A DNA stretch of 64,000 bases from Epichloe hybrida (lineage: Eukaryota > Ascomycota > Sordariomycetes > Hypocreales > Clavicipitaceae), in contig JAFEKR010000001.1 of the NCBI GenBank assembly GCA_019022495.1, positions 6,758,001-6,822,000 of the forward strand. Direction: 5' to 3'. The position numbers and the translations under genes are program-made. Below the pieces are notes generated by a model. The model had not been told where the DNA came from. It made no database searches and was given only the letters and a program-made list of their open reading frames with translations. Below, one piece after another: positions 13,369 to 25,406 of the stretch. The number at the start of each line of letters is the position of its first letter. Position 1 is the stretch's first letter.

Positions 13369-13880
13369 TGTGGCGTCTTGCGCTGTGAATTACGGATGGT
13401 TCAGACAGACATGTTTGTGCTCGATGAGCCAAGTAAGTTGTGGTGTTGCGTTGTCGAAACGGTACATGTAATCCGTATGTGTGTATTTCTTCAACAAACG
13501 TTGATGGTGGGGCCGACCAAAAAAAAAAAAAAAAAAAAAAAAAAGTGACGCACGCACGGAACCCAGTGCACGCACTATCAAACCTATCAAACCCGACACT
13601 CTAGCAATATGGGGGGGGGAGAAATCAAGATGTTAGTTACATAGTATAGGCGGCAGACGAAGACTAGGCTCCTTTTTCTACCTGGTGAATGAGAACACTA
13701 CATTGCATAAATTTGCCCTTCTATCGAAAACACCGATAAGATTCTGTCCTAGGTTCATGCAAGCACATCAAAGAAGCCCATGACCTTCTGTCAGGTAGGG
13801 GTGAAAAAGGATGATAGAAAGCGTTCGATTTGGTCAATCAGAGGTGCAGACAGTACCTGACTTTTGTACCTAAAAGGTAC
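13369..13880. other. HIS6 upstream region up to the repeat boundary
   Basis: Normal-composition host DNA containing the HIS6 promoter. A pure run of 26 A lies at 13,519-13,544. From about 13,880 the composition changes abruptly to AT-rich, TpA-rich repeat DNA, so this is the left edge of the RIP-affected block. Confidence 0.6.
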
Positions 13881-15398
13881 ATAGTGCGCTATAGTAATAA
13901 CTAGTCTATGGAGGTACTTCTAATATATTATATTTACTAATATCTAACCTTATGTTTTATCCCTATTAATACGCGCTACCCTTATATAACCTATGCTTTA
14001 AGGGAGCTCTCCCTAACACACCCCCCTTAGCTAAGATATCTATTAAAGCTAAAGATTATAGGTATAGCCTATAGGAAGAGATTATAATAATTTTCTAGTA
14101 TTATAATTAAGTAGTAATTTCCTATAAGCTAATCTAGTAATAGAATTCCTTATATATTTACCCTAATAGAGGCTTTATAAAGCTATTAGTAAGTATCTTA
14201 AAGGTCTTTAACTAATTTACCTTAATATTACCTAGGGTATATTACTCTTAAATCTATATTTAATTTATATTAAGATACTTTAGACTAGTTTAAAGCTTTC
14301 CTTCCTTATATTCTATAATATAAATTATTTACTTATTATTATACTAGATAATTAATAGAGAAAGGACTTATATACTAATATTATAAAGTAATTTACTTAG
14401 AGATATATGCTCTTTTACTCTATAATTTAATATAAAGAGCTTTACTTCTATGCTTAAGGTTATTATATAATACTACCTCCTAGACTTCTAATTAATTATA
14501 GCTTTATATATAATAAAGACATAGCCTTATATTAATTTCTAAGTATTAGGGTTATTACTAAGAGAGGCATTAGTGCTAGAGAAGAGCGTGTTAAAGCTAT
14601 TCGCTCCTAAGTATTAGATATATAACTTCCTTATATTTTAAGTATATATTAAAGTAGCCTTTATAAGCTTAATATACTTTATTAAAGGGTTTATTATAAA
14701 GAAAGCTAGCTTTAAAGCTATAAAGGCTATATTAGGTCTTCTAATAATATAAAGATAAACTAAAGAGCTAATAACTACTTTATAGTAATTAATCTCTTTA
14801 TTAGTAGCCTCGCTATTATTTAGGATAATTATAGCTATTATTAAAGGTATTATAATTAAGCTCTTTAAATCATTATTAATAATATTAGGGATAAACTTCT
14901 AAGCTATCTTTTAAATATATAATTCCTATAATAACTATATCTCTTTAGTATTATAATTCCTAATGATTTTAATGCCTAGGAATTACTTTAAATTACCTTA
15001 GTCTTTAATATTTAGACTATTTATTAACTACTTATATAGCTCTTTAAATTCTGCTTTAAATCTATTTAGAAATAGCACTATAATATTATTTATATAGAAA
15101 AATAAGATAAATTTACCTTTTATAAAGATATATAAGTTTTCCTTTCCTTAGATAAAGCCTAGATTTAATAGGAATTATATTAGGTATAGAAACTATTATT
15201 AAGGAGCTTCCTATAGCCTATATAATGCTCTAGTTATCTTCTAGAGATAACCTTATGTATTTATACTCTCTAGTAGCTTATAGAAAATAGGTTCTTTAAG
15301 TTTTATATATAAGAAAGCATTCTAAATATTATATTAATATATATTAAGATTATTAGCGTAGTAAATAGCAAGTAGTATATATAAAGATTATAAAGTAA
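13880..15398 (-). mobile_element. Copia-type LTR retrotransposon, 3' part (RT and RNase H), RIP-degraded
   Basis: Read on the minus strand, about 15,110-14,940 shows a Ty1/Copia reverse-transcriptase region (KGKFILFFYINNIIVLF, then a NIKDLG-like stretch), full of RIP-type changes. The putative 3' edge is near 14,024-14,032: a purine tract (minus strand AAGGGGGG) followed by TGTGTTAGGGAG, which suits a polypurine tract and LTR start. The LTR itself would be about 13,870-14,025. The rest of the element lies beyond the 10 kb insertion at 15,399-25,401 and continues at 25,402. Confidence 0.6.
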
Positions 15399-15596
15399 TG
15401 TGAGGCCCCACTCACAACAATAAGTGCACCTGCGCGCCCCACGGGCTAGCGAGGCCCTAGGGCTAGGTCCATGTGACACTAGCGAGCTGCTAGCTATAAG
15501 ACAGTGACTTACACGCATAATGTATTTAGACCTAGCAAGCTTTAGTTAATATACTAGAGCCCTTATACCTCTTACTTAGTTACTATTATTCTTATA
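15399..15596. repeat. Left LTR of the small LTR element
   Basis: A 198 bp repeat with TG at the left end; the right end is CTTATA where the partner copy has CTCACA, a RIP-type change. It has much lower AT content than its surroundings in its first 100 bases. A 71-codon frame on the minus strand here is not a gene. Confidence 0.8.
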
Positions 15597-16332
15597 ATTC
15601 TAAAGCTTCTTTTACTAGCTACCTAAGAGTAATATAGGGGGGAGAACTACCTAATTCACTAGAGTAATATTAGATAATAACCTAACCCTAATAGATAAGA
15701 GTTATACCTAAGCAAATAAGGGTAATACTATAGGTAAAGATATACTATATACTAATAAAACCATGCTTATAATAAGACCCTTTACCCTTTATAGTAAAGC
15801 TATAGTAATACTAGAGTAAATTACTTAGCTAGAAAAACTCTAAAGATTATAAGAATAAAAATAAGAGCTTATTAACCTTATTAGAGGTAACTTAAGGGAA
15901 GTATAAGAAAAAAGTAAGTAAAGAGCTAGCCTTTCCTTAAGTAATAGTAGCTAAGAGATTAGAGTTAAGAATATTACTAAGCTTTAATACCTTATAAACC
16001 CCTAGAGGTATAAGATATAGATAAATAACCTAAACTATGCCTTTTAATAGGGCAAAGAAAAAATACTAATATAATTACTAAAAGATCCTCTTTATACTTA
16101 ACTATATATATACTAACTATAGGGCAAGATAGGATAAATACCTTAATAAATAATAAGCTAATAGCTAGGATAATCTTAAGGATAACTAGGATAAATTCTA
16201 GACTTAAATACTTACGCTACTTAGGGACTTTATAAACTATAATACCTAAATAGCTATATAGCTTAAGAATATAAAGTAATATAAGGGCTAAAGCCCTATT
16301 AAATTTAGTATTTTCCTAGATTTACTAGAGAT

Positions 16333-16602
16333 TGTCACGGCTTGCACCGAAAGGTTAAGAACGAAGTGATAGCTAAGACTATCGCAGTCGCTGCTAGATA
16401 GATGCTAGCTAGGGGCGAGTGCGTGAAGGTTTTAATCTCTAACCTAGTACTAATAATATACGTAGTCTTTAATAAATACCTTGCTTTATAAACACATAGC
16501 TATCTTATAGCTAGCTAGCCTCTTTATTATTTACATAGCCTAAAGGTTCTTTAAAGACTTACTTTAATAAATATCCTATCTTTAATCTTTACGCTCCTAA
16601 TA
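16333..16602 (-). repeat. 3' LTR of the Gypsy element
   Basis: A 270 bp repeat matching 23,947-24,216. Its left end TGTCACGG is intact and its right end is RIP-altered. It abuts the polypurine tract of the element. Confidence 0.8.
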
Positions 16603-19600
16603 TAATACCCCCCCTATATATAATTAACTTTAATTATAAAATAAGCTACTTACTTAGGGCATAGTAACTATATTAGAGCTTTATAAGGAAAAATAAGATA
16701 AGGCACCTTACATCTAGACGCGTAAGTAAATAAAAAGAAATAATAATAATAATATCACTAATTAAAAATAACCCCTTATTATAGTTAGTAATGTTTTAAT
16801 AGTAGCCTATACGTAACTTTACTATAGCAAAACAAATGTTATTGCCTATTATATAGCTAGAAAAAACAATATAAATAACCCATGTTAATTTTCGTAATTA
16901 GTTAAATAAATAAAGTACCTAATACTAGGGTTTTAAATAGTCTAACTAGAGGGCTTATATTATAGTTACTATAAGCTTATAGCTATTAGGCATGTGTGCG
17001 TTTAGTAATACTAATAGTTATTATTATAATTTATAAATCACCTATACATAATGCATTAAATCACTTAAGGGGTCTAGGGTTAATATAAAAAAGACTAATT
17101 TTTCCCCCCTTTTATACTTTTCCTTTCTTTTATAATATCCCTTAACCTTATAAGTTACTCTTACTAGCTAAGTAGTAGCTCTTTTATTACTATTACTTAG
17201 TAGTTACTAATCTCTTTTAGTCCCTAATTATTATTATTATTTATCCTTATTTATCTTAGTTTCTTACCCTTATCTAGCTTATAAGTTTATACTCTTATTA
17301 GTATAACTTCCTTATCTAGTCTATTATAGCTAACTTATAGCTAGTCTATTATATCTAAGTCTTATACCTAAACTTTGCCTTTATTAATACCTTAAGAAAA
17401 TCTATTAACTAAGAAATCTCCTATAAAGTCTCCCTAAAAGCAAACTTCTTCTAAAATCTTATTATAAGTTTATTATATCCTTATAGTGTCTTTATTACTA
17501 ACTTACTACTAGTAAAATAACTTTAAAGAAGATTCTATATATACGCTATTATTAGTAAGTAATAATATAAAATATCCTCCTAAAAAATAGTACTTATAAG
17601 ATTCTAGGATACCTTATTAATAAAAAAACCTTCCTAGCTAAATATAATAAGTCTTTAAGTATAATATCTTTACTTACTTACTACTTCTTTATAGCTAATA
17701 TTTAATAGGCTATTTAATAAAATATGCTTATTACTTCTAAAATAATAAAAACTATATTATAGTATATCTTTCTTAACTAAAATCTACCTAGTTATTACTA
17801 ATATACTACTAGACTTTAGCTTAAATTATATAGCTTTATAATAAGCTATTTAAACTTATTAAAGCTACTCCTAAAGGTAGCTATTACTATTAAAATAAAG
17901 TAAGTATAATCCTATTTCCTAGACACTAGATTACTACTAACTTACTACTAGCCTATTATAAAAATAAAGAAAAAGCTATAGAATACTATCCTAGTTTATA
18001 AAAATTCTAATAAGTGTAATTATATTTACTATACTTAAATATTTACTAATATTACTTATAAGGTAAAATATAATAAATATACTATAATAGTGTTACTAAG
18101 TAATACTATAAATCTAAAGACTTAGATTAATATTATAAACTATCTTTACTTTATAGCCTAGAATATCCTAAAGGTAAGCTTTCTTAATATATATAGCTAA
18201 TACTTAACTAACTTACTAGTAGTTTATACTAAATACTATTAATTTACCTAAATATATTAGTCTTATTAAGCTCCCTAGTGCACTTTAGGTTTATATATAT
18301 AAAGAGAGGGATTCTAATAATAAAGATACTCCTAAGGCCTCTTTCTCTATAGCTCCTATAGCTACTAATAATAATAAGGGACTAGTAGTCTTAAGGGCTA
18401 ACTTTATTATAAAGGGATAAGTGCTTAGTAGCTATATAATAGATTATTTAAGTTATCTAAGTAAATTAACTTTATTTTCTAATATCTTTAGTGTATTAAG
18501 TTATAAAATATAATTACCTTATATTAACTTTATTACTTAGCTATTACTTATAGTTATTAATAATTTCTCTAGTAATAAAATCCCTTTTTAATACCTAAGA
18601 ATTCTTTAAAGCATTATAGCCCTTCTATTTAACTAGATATTTATAATACTTTCTATTATAGTAGTATAAAATAAATCTCTTAACTTTAAACTCTTATTTA
18701 TTATTTTTAATAGTATCTTATAGTAAGGGTATATTTTCTATATTTATTAAGTCCCCTTTAAAAGGTTTAAGACTAGTAATATTAAATATATTATATAATT
18801 AAGTCCTAGGTAGTAATTTTAATTAATATACTAATCTATAACTTCTAATTACTTTTTTAATCTTATAGGGGCCTAAATACTTTATAGCTAGCTTCTTACT
18901 AGGGTGTCTTAGGTTAATATTTTTTATTAATAATAAAATATAGTTACTAACTTTAAACCTTATTAGAGTTCTCTTCTAGTTATAATATTTTTTATACTAA
19001 GTCTATAAGTTACTTAAAAGCTACTTAATTATAGTATACTTCTCTCTTAGTGCTAAAATCTTACTTTTAGCTTAATTATTTACTAAAGGGATATTTACTA
19101 CTACTTACTATAAATCTCTAGGATTATAACCTTATAATACCTTTACTAGTGTGTAGCTATGCGTTAAGTGATTGCTTATATTATACGCGAATTATACTAT
19201 TAATAGGTTATTTGCCTAATTAGTCTATTTAGCATAAGTAAAAGCCCTTAAATAATGTTCTAAGACCTAGTTTAAACATTTTATTTAACTATTTATCTAG
19301 GGGTAAAAAGCAGTACTAAGTAGTCACTTTATTATAAGAAGATAGTAAAAAGTTATTTAGAAACCACTAGTAAATATAAAACCTTAGTTTATTATAATAC
19401 CTTCTAGGGATCTATAGTCTCTAAAAACATATTCTAAGAACATAGTTACTAGCCTATTACTAGTTAGTTACGTTAAAATAGGGATATAAATACTATATTT
19501 TATAAAGCAGTTAATAATAACTAAAATTATATTATAGGTTTAATTTAAATCTTTTACTAGTAAAAGTCTAGTAATAAAATCCATTAATAATTCTTAAAAG

Positions 19601-22600
19601 GGGCAATTAGGCACTAGTAATATAGCTAGCTTACTATATGGTTTATAATACCTTAGTTTTAAAGTCTAATAATTTATATAAGTGCTAATATATACCTTTA
19701 TATCTTTCTTTATTATTAGCTAATAATATTAGTTTATAATCTAATAAAGAGTTTTACTTACTCCTTAGTGCCTAGTAATAGGGTTATTATAAGTTAGTAA
19801 TAAAATTTCTTTCCTTATACCTAGAGGAATAAAAACATGATTCTTAAACATTAATAGCTTAGAGAGTTTAATTAACTATATTTAAAACATAGCTAAATCG
19901 CTACTTTTAAGTAACTTTAATTAACCTATAGTAAAGTCATTACCTTACTATGCTTTATATAATAAGACTTAAATTAAGGGTTTTAATTCTAAGCTCTTTT
20001 CTAAAAAGTTAGAGTTAAACTTAGAAGAGGTTCTTTAAATAGATTAGATCCTAGCTATAATATCTCTATAAGTGATTAGTTTAATAAATGCTTTTAGTCT
20101 TATAAGGACACAAATAAGTGATGTTTTTAAGGGGCGCCCTTACTGCTTACTAGCAATAACCTATGCTAGTCTATCCCTATTAGTAATAGCTAGTCTAATA
20201 GGAAAATTAAAATAATTAAGCAATAAATAATATATATGCGTAGTACTAATAGTATTACTATAGCTAGCTTATTACTTATTAACTAAAGTATAAAAAGTAT
20301 TAAATAACCTTACTAATATAACTCTTCTAAGATTATCTAGATTATTAGGTTCTTTAGGAATATAGTTAAGTTATGATTTTTTAAAACCCTAGATATTAGT
20401 AGTATTATTATAGCGTTATTATAACTAACTATTAGTTACATTAAGTAATGTTTTTATAGAGCTTATAGCATTAATAATATTACTATAGTGTTCCTATGTC
20501 TTAGTATTTATAAATTTAGATAAAAAGGTAAGAAGTTATATAGTTATTACTTTCTCTTTCCTTACCTTACTTATAAAATCTAGTCTTCTTAAAAGTAAGT
20601 TAGTAGGATTTAATTTCCCTATATAATATATAATCTTAAAGTTAAAAGGATAAAGCTTATTAAGCGTAGTTACTTACTTACTAGTAAGCTTAGGCTTTAT
20701 AATAAGGTACTTATAGTTTAAATAATCTATAATAACTTTAATTATATAAGCTAAATAAGCAAGATAGTGTCTCTATATATGAAAAGCCTCTTAGATAGCT
20801 AATAATTTGCTATTAGGTGTTAAATATTATAATTTAGTATTAGTTATCTTTCTTAACATAAACGTAACTAGGTGCTAGTGACCTAGCACTAATATTATAA
20901 GTATAGCCCTAATCGCATATCTAGATACATTTGTCTTTACTCTAAGATACGTAAGTGAGTTAAAATGCACTAAAATTAGCGCTTCCTAAAATCTTTATTA
21001 AAGCTCTCTAAACGCTGCTATCTCGCGGGGTTCTAGTTTAAACATTACTAGTTAATTCCCTCTAAGGTAATCTATTAATAGAATAATAACTTTACTATAC
21101 TATTTAATAAAACAGCAGTAAAATCTAGTAAAACTAAGAAATAACTAAATATTAAAAACACTACGTAGTATTAGCTAGGTTATAATTACTTTAACTCTTA
21201 CTAAGTCTATTATAATACCTTTCTCTAATATCTTAAAGCCTAAAAATTTAACTTCCTTAACTAAAAATTAACATTTCTTAAGGTTAATAAAAAGACTTAC
21301 CTCTCTAAACCTATATAGAACTTATTTAACATGCTCTATATAATCTTTAACCTTACTACTATATATTAGCATATTATCTAGATAGATAATGTAGGTCTTA
21401 TTAACAAGTCCTTTAAGAGCATTATTAATATACTCCTAAAAAGTCACTAGTGTGTTAACTAGTCTAAATGGCATTACTAGATATTTAAAGTAGCTATATT
21501 AATAATAAAACGCTGTTTTCCACTTATTACCTAAGCGAATACGTAGCTAGTGGTACGTATCTTTTAAATCTAGGACTATAAAAATAACTACGCTTACTAA
21601 TTAATTAAGAATTTTAGTAATAAAGGGTAAAGGGGCCTTATTCTTAATTATAATCTTATTTAGGCCTCTATAATCCACATAAAGCCTTAATTTCCTTCCT
21701 TTCTTTAGAACAAATAAAATCAGGGCTCTAGCTAGGCTAACTAATCTTCTAATTTACCCTTTAAGCTACGCACTTATAAGGTACTCTCTAAGAACCTCTA
21801 GCTCCCTTTTAGCTAAATTATATATAGGCCCCTAAGGTAGTGTTTTCCCTTCTTCTAATTTAATCGCATAAGTGTAACCTCCTAGTTTAGGAAGCTTACT
21901 TACTAACTCTTTAGAAAAAACATCTATAAACTCCCTATATTCTTCTAGGATTATTAGTGTAAGGCGCTTAGTGCTCTTATCTTAATTTAACGTAGCTTCT
22001 TTGCCACTTATGTCTTCTAAAATTAGTATAACTATAATACCTTTGCTTTTTTACTATAAATAAGCATACTTAAGGATTCACATAGCTGCTTTACTATTTA
22101 TTTATATATCTATTATTACTAAGTCCTCTAATTAGCCTTTTCCTTTTCCTTTTTAATTTTTATTTTCTAGAACACTTAGCCTAATCTTTATTACTTCTAA
22201 TAATAAAGTAACTACTACTATTTTTTTCTCTTTATATACTTACCACTTACTATAAGTAAAGGAGAGACATTCTATTATTACTAGATATCTCTAGTATTTA
22301 TGCTCCTAATACATAATTATAGGTAAATACTCTTTAATCTAGTCTATACCTAGAATTATCCCTTTACCTATATTAGCAATAAAGTAGCTAACTTAGTAAA
22401 CCTTTATAAATCCTATACTATCTTTTATCTTAACTAATTTTTTTAGAATTCCTTAATATAGAATTACTTTTTTGCTTACACTCTCTAATATCCTATCTAA
22501 TTAGATTACACTTTCCTAATCCTTTTTTAATAATAATTTTAGATAAATTATTAAAGACTATATGCCTATATTAAATAGCGCTTACATAGCTAACCACTAG

Positions 22601-23946
22601 TTATCTTATTATAGAGATACTTACATTCTTATTCTATTATCTATAGGGTATTCCATAGCAAGATTGCATTCCTAGGTCTATGCTAATTAAACTAGTATTA
22701 TATTAGGAGACATAGCTTTATTACTACTTTCCCTATGCTTTTTAGTTATATATTTAGTACTTTTATAGGTAAAATAATCTAGTGCCTAATAAGTTAATAT
22801 AGCGTGCCTAGGCTTTTTATATTTATAGCACACTAGGGATAATCTTTTCCCTTAGTCTCTGCTCTATTGCTATATCCTATCTATAGGTAATATAAAATAA
22901 GAGTATTACCTTTTTCTTTTAAAGTCTTAACCTTTTTTATTATTTTAGCCTAAACCTATTATAACCTTTGCTTTCTTACCCTAGCCTTATAGTTAGCTCT
23001 AGGTTATTAGGATCTCTTAACTAATTATTTGCTTTCTTATAGCGTTATTTAAGCTATTTAGAAAAATTATAATTCTTAGATATATAGGGATTTCTTTAGG
23101 TAACTTAGCTTTTACCTTATCCTAGGCTTATATAAAGGATTAAAATAATTAGCTATTCTTCTGCCTAAGATTTAGTAGTAACCTTATTACTTCTAAGTGT
23201 CTTATACCTATATCTATTATTCTAGTTTTTAACTATTCTAGGAAATTTACCTAGGTAATTAATAAATAATTTACATGCCTATTCACAGCTATATAACGCA
23301 TTTACTATTACTTTACATTACTAGCTAGGCAGCTGCTTATATACGCTACCTTAGTTACATTATCCTTAAAGGTATAGTAGTCTAATTTAAATAGTATATC
23401 TAAGTTTACTAAGAAATTCTACAGGCTTTTATACATTTCCCCTTTATATATAGGCATTTTTATTTGCATTTTAATAAGATTACCTTACTATATAATTACT
23501 ACTATATCACTATAGACTATAGGTAAAATTATAGCTAATGTTTAAGGGGTAATTATAGGTCTAGATTAAGGAGTAATTATAGGTCTAGTTTAAGGTCTAG
23601 CTAATCCTAGATTTGCCTTAAGCTCTCTAATTTACACCTCTATTTATAAGACCTCTTATCTCCTCTAAAGGTAACATAGCTTAAATTATATAACCTTATA
23701 GCATTACTATAATACCCTTTTTTCTTTAGTTATATTATCTATACCTTTACCTAAATTAGGATTAAGTAGCGTTTATTACACCCTATTATCTATAGTTTTA
23801 GATTATAGGGGTTCCTTATCTTCCTAATTATCTATAGCTTTATTATTATAAGGTACTAGTGTGTTTCTAGTAAATCTTTAGAGTATTAGCTATATAATAA
23901 TCTAGCTAATAGTTTATATCCTTAAAAAGGTTAAGAGAGATTAATT

Positions 23947-24216
23947 TATTATAGCTTACACTAAAAGGTTAAGAACAAAGTAATAGCTAAGACTATTATA
24001 GTTACTACTAGATAGATACTAGCTAGGGGCAGGTGCGTGAAGGTTTTAATCTTTAACCTAGCACTAATAATGTGCGTAGTCTTTAATAAGTACCCCACTT
24101 CACAAGCACGTGGCTACCTTATAGCTAGCTAGCCTCTTTATTATCCGCATAGCCTAAAGGTTCTCCAAAGACCCGCTTTAATGAACATCCTATCTTTGAC
24201 CTCTGCGCTCCTGACA
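23947..24216 (-). repeat. 5' LTR of the Gypsy element
   Basis: A 270 bp partner of 16,333-16,602. Mutation is uneven: the left part is heavily RIP-altered while the last 120 bases, ending CTGACA, look nearly original. Confidence 0.8.
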
Positions 24217-24452
24217 ATAGCCTAGTATAAAAAAGTTAGTAATTTATAGCTATAGGATAATAAAATACTAAGTGACTCACTATCTTACATATATTACTAT
24301 ATTTATTACACTAAATGTAATATTTTAATTATTTTCCTTTAGCTACTATGCTAACTAAAAAATAAGGGAAACTATATATAATTACTAGTAAAAGGATCTT
24401 AATTAGCAAGTACTTCTTAAAGTCTAGGCACCTAGTCTAAAGATAGTATATT

Positions 24453-24918
24453 TTGTCAGGGGAAAAACAACACCCCAAAACGACGGAAAAGACGGTCTCG
24501 ATGACGAAGCTGATGATAACGATAAAAACGATGATATTGACGATGCTGACGATACTGACGAATTCAACGATATCGAAGCCGGAACCTAGATAACGGGATC
24601 TAGGTCTGCGATATTTGCGATCTATCGCGAGGATCCAAGCCAAAAGAGGTCTCTTTTTAATGTCAGGTCAAATTCATCTTGTCAGGTTAAACACAATGCT
24701 AGGTTATCTTATCCATTGAACAATCCAAGCCAAAGGCAACAAAGGGAGGGTTAATTTTCTATGAAAGGGGAGGGAATCTAGGGATTTTATCTAGCTAGAT
24801 AGTCACATGACTAGGGATCCGATTGATCCGGCGATGCCGATAGATCCGACGATGCCGAGGTCTAGAGGCCTGTGGTCTTGTGAGAGAGGTCTTGAGAGGT
24901 CACAATTCTAGCCACACA
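24453..24918. repeat. Solo LTR, same family as the 43,413-47,419 element
   Basis: This 466 bp sequence (TTGTCAGGGGAAAAACAAC.. to ..TCTAGCCACACA) matches the LTRs at 43,413-43,899 and 46,933-47,419, and lacks two short internal units present there (a 9-base GATACTGAC-type unit and a 12-base unit near the right end). It is flanked by near-identical ATATT/ATATA. It is far less mutated than the RIP-altered DNA around it, so it arrived late, and recombination between its LTRs removed the interior. Confidence 0.8.
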
Positions 24919-25203
24919 ATATATATAAGTAAATATAGAAGTAAATTATATCTAGCTTTATAGCAAAAGGACATAGATTAAGAGTTAAAGAGTTAAGGTA
25001 AATAAAGTATAATTAAGGTTAATTAAGGATAACTATGTTTACTAGAGGAAAAAGTTTATAATATAATAGGGAGTTATAAATAAATTTATATATAAGCGCT
25101 ATTTATTATTTATTATTATTTTAATTTAGCTAATACTTAGCAAATAGCTATAGGGTACCTAGTAAAAGCTATTTAGGAGCCTAGCTATAAGTAAGGGGGC
25201 AAT

Positions 25204-25401
25204 TATAAGGCCCTACTTATAATAACAAGTACACCTACGCGCCCCACAAGCTAGCGAGGCCCTAGGGCTAGGTCCACGTAACACTAGTAAGCCGCTAGCT
25301 ATAAGACAGTAACTCGCACGCATAACGCATTTAGACCTAGTAAGCTTTAGTCAATATACCAGAGCCCCTATACCTCTTGCCTAGCTACCATTGTTCTCAC
25401 A
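25204..25401. repeat. Right LTR of the small LTR element
   Basis: A 198 bp copy of the repeat at 15,399-15,596. Its left end is RIP-altered (TATAAGG where the partner has TGTGAGG) and its right end TTCTCACA is intact. It is followed directly by the duplicated AGTAA. Confidence 0.8.
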
Positions 25402-25406
25402 AGTAA

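Larger units (their letters stand above)
16333..24216 (-). mobile_element. Ty3/Gypsy LTR retrotransposon, full-length but RIP-degraded
   Basis: Flanked by 270 bp LTRs at 16,333-16,602 and 23,947-24,216 (TGTCACGGC..CTCCTGACA in unmutated positions). The coding strand is minus: a gag zinc knuckle relic with spacing C-x2-C-x4-H-x4-C lies at about 22,790-22,830, with Cys-to-Tyr codon changes typical of RIP. A reverse-transcriptase motif (TYIIYLDNMLI) lies at about 21,365-21,400, and integrase should follow at lower coordinates, the Gypsy order. A polypurine tract (minus strand AGGGGGGGTAT) adjoins the LTR at 16,603-16,615, confirming the orientation. I could not find matching 5 bp duplications at its two ends. 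The 16.6-18.4 kb part is unusually long for sequence downstream of integrase and unexplained. Confidence 0.8.
15399..25401. mobile_element. Small LTR element interrupting the Copia element, itself carrying nested insertions
   Basis: Two 198 bp direct repeats, 15,399-15,596 and 25,204-25,401, begin TGTGAGGCCCCACTC (less-mutated copy) and end CTCACA (right copy). The five bases AGTAA flank the whole unit on both sides (15,394-15,398 and 25,402-25,406), a perfect target-site duplication. Copia coding sequence continues on each side, which shows the insertion. After subtracting the Gypsy element (16,333-24,216) and the solo LTR (24,453-24,918), only about 1.26 kb of interior remains, too short for gag-pol, so the unit looks non-autonomous. 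LTR differences are transitions, with each copy mutated at different sites. Confidence 0.8.

Noticed and set aside
15303..15518. 71-codon minus-strand frame
   Set aside because: Spans the junction of Copia sequence and the 198 bp LTR.
16328..24221. Target-site duplication of the Gypsy element
   Set aside because: The five bases on the left (GAGAT) and right (ATAGC) do not match even when RIP-type changes are allowed.
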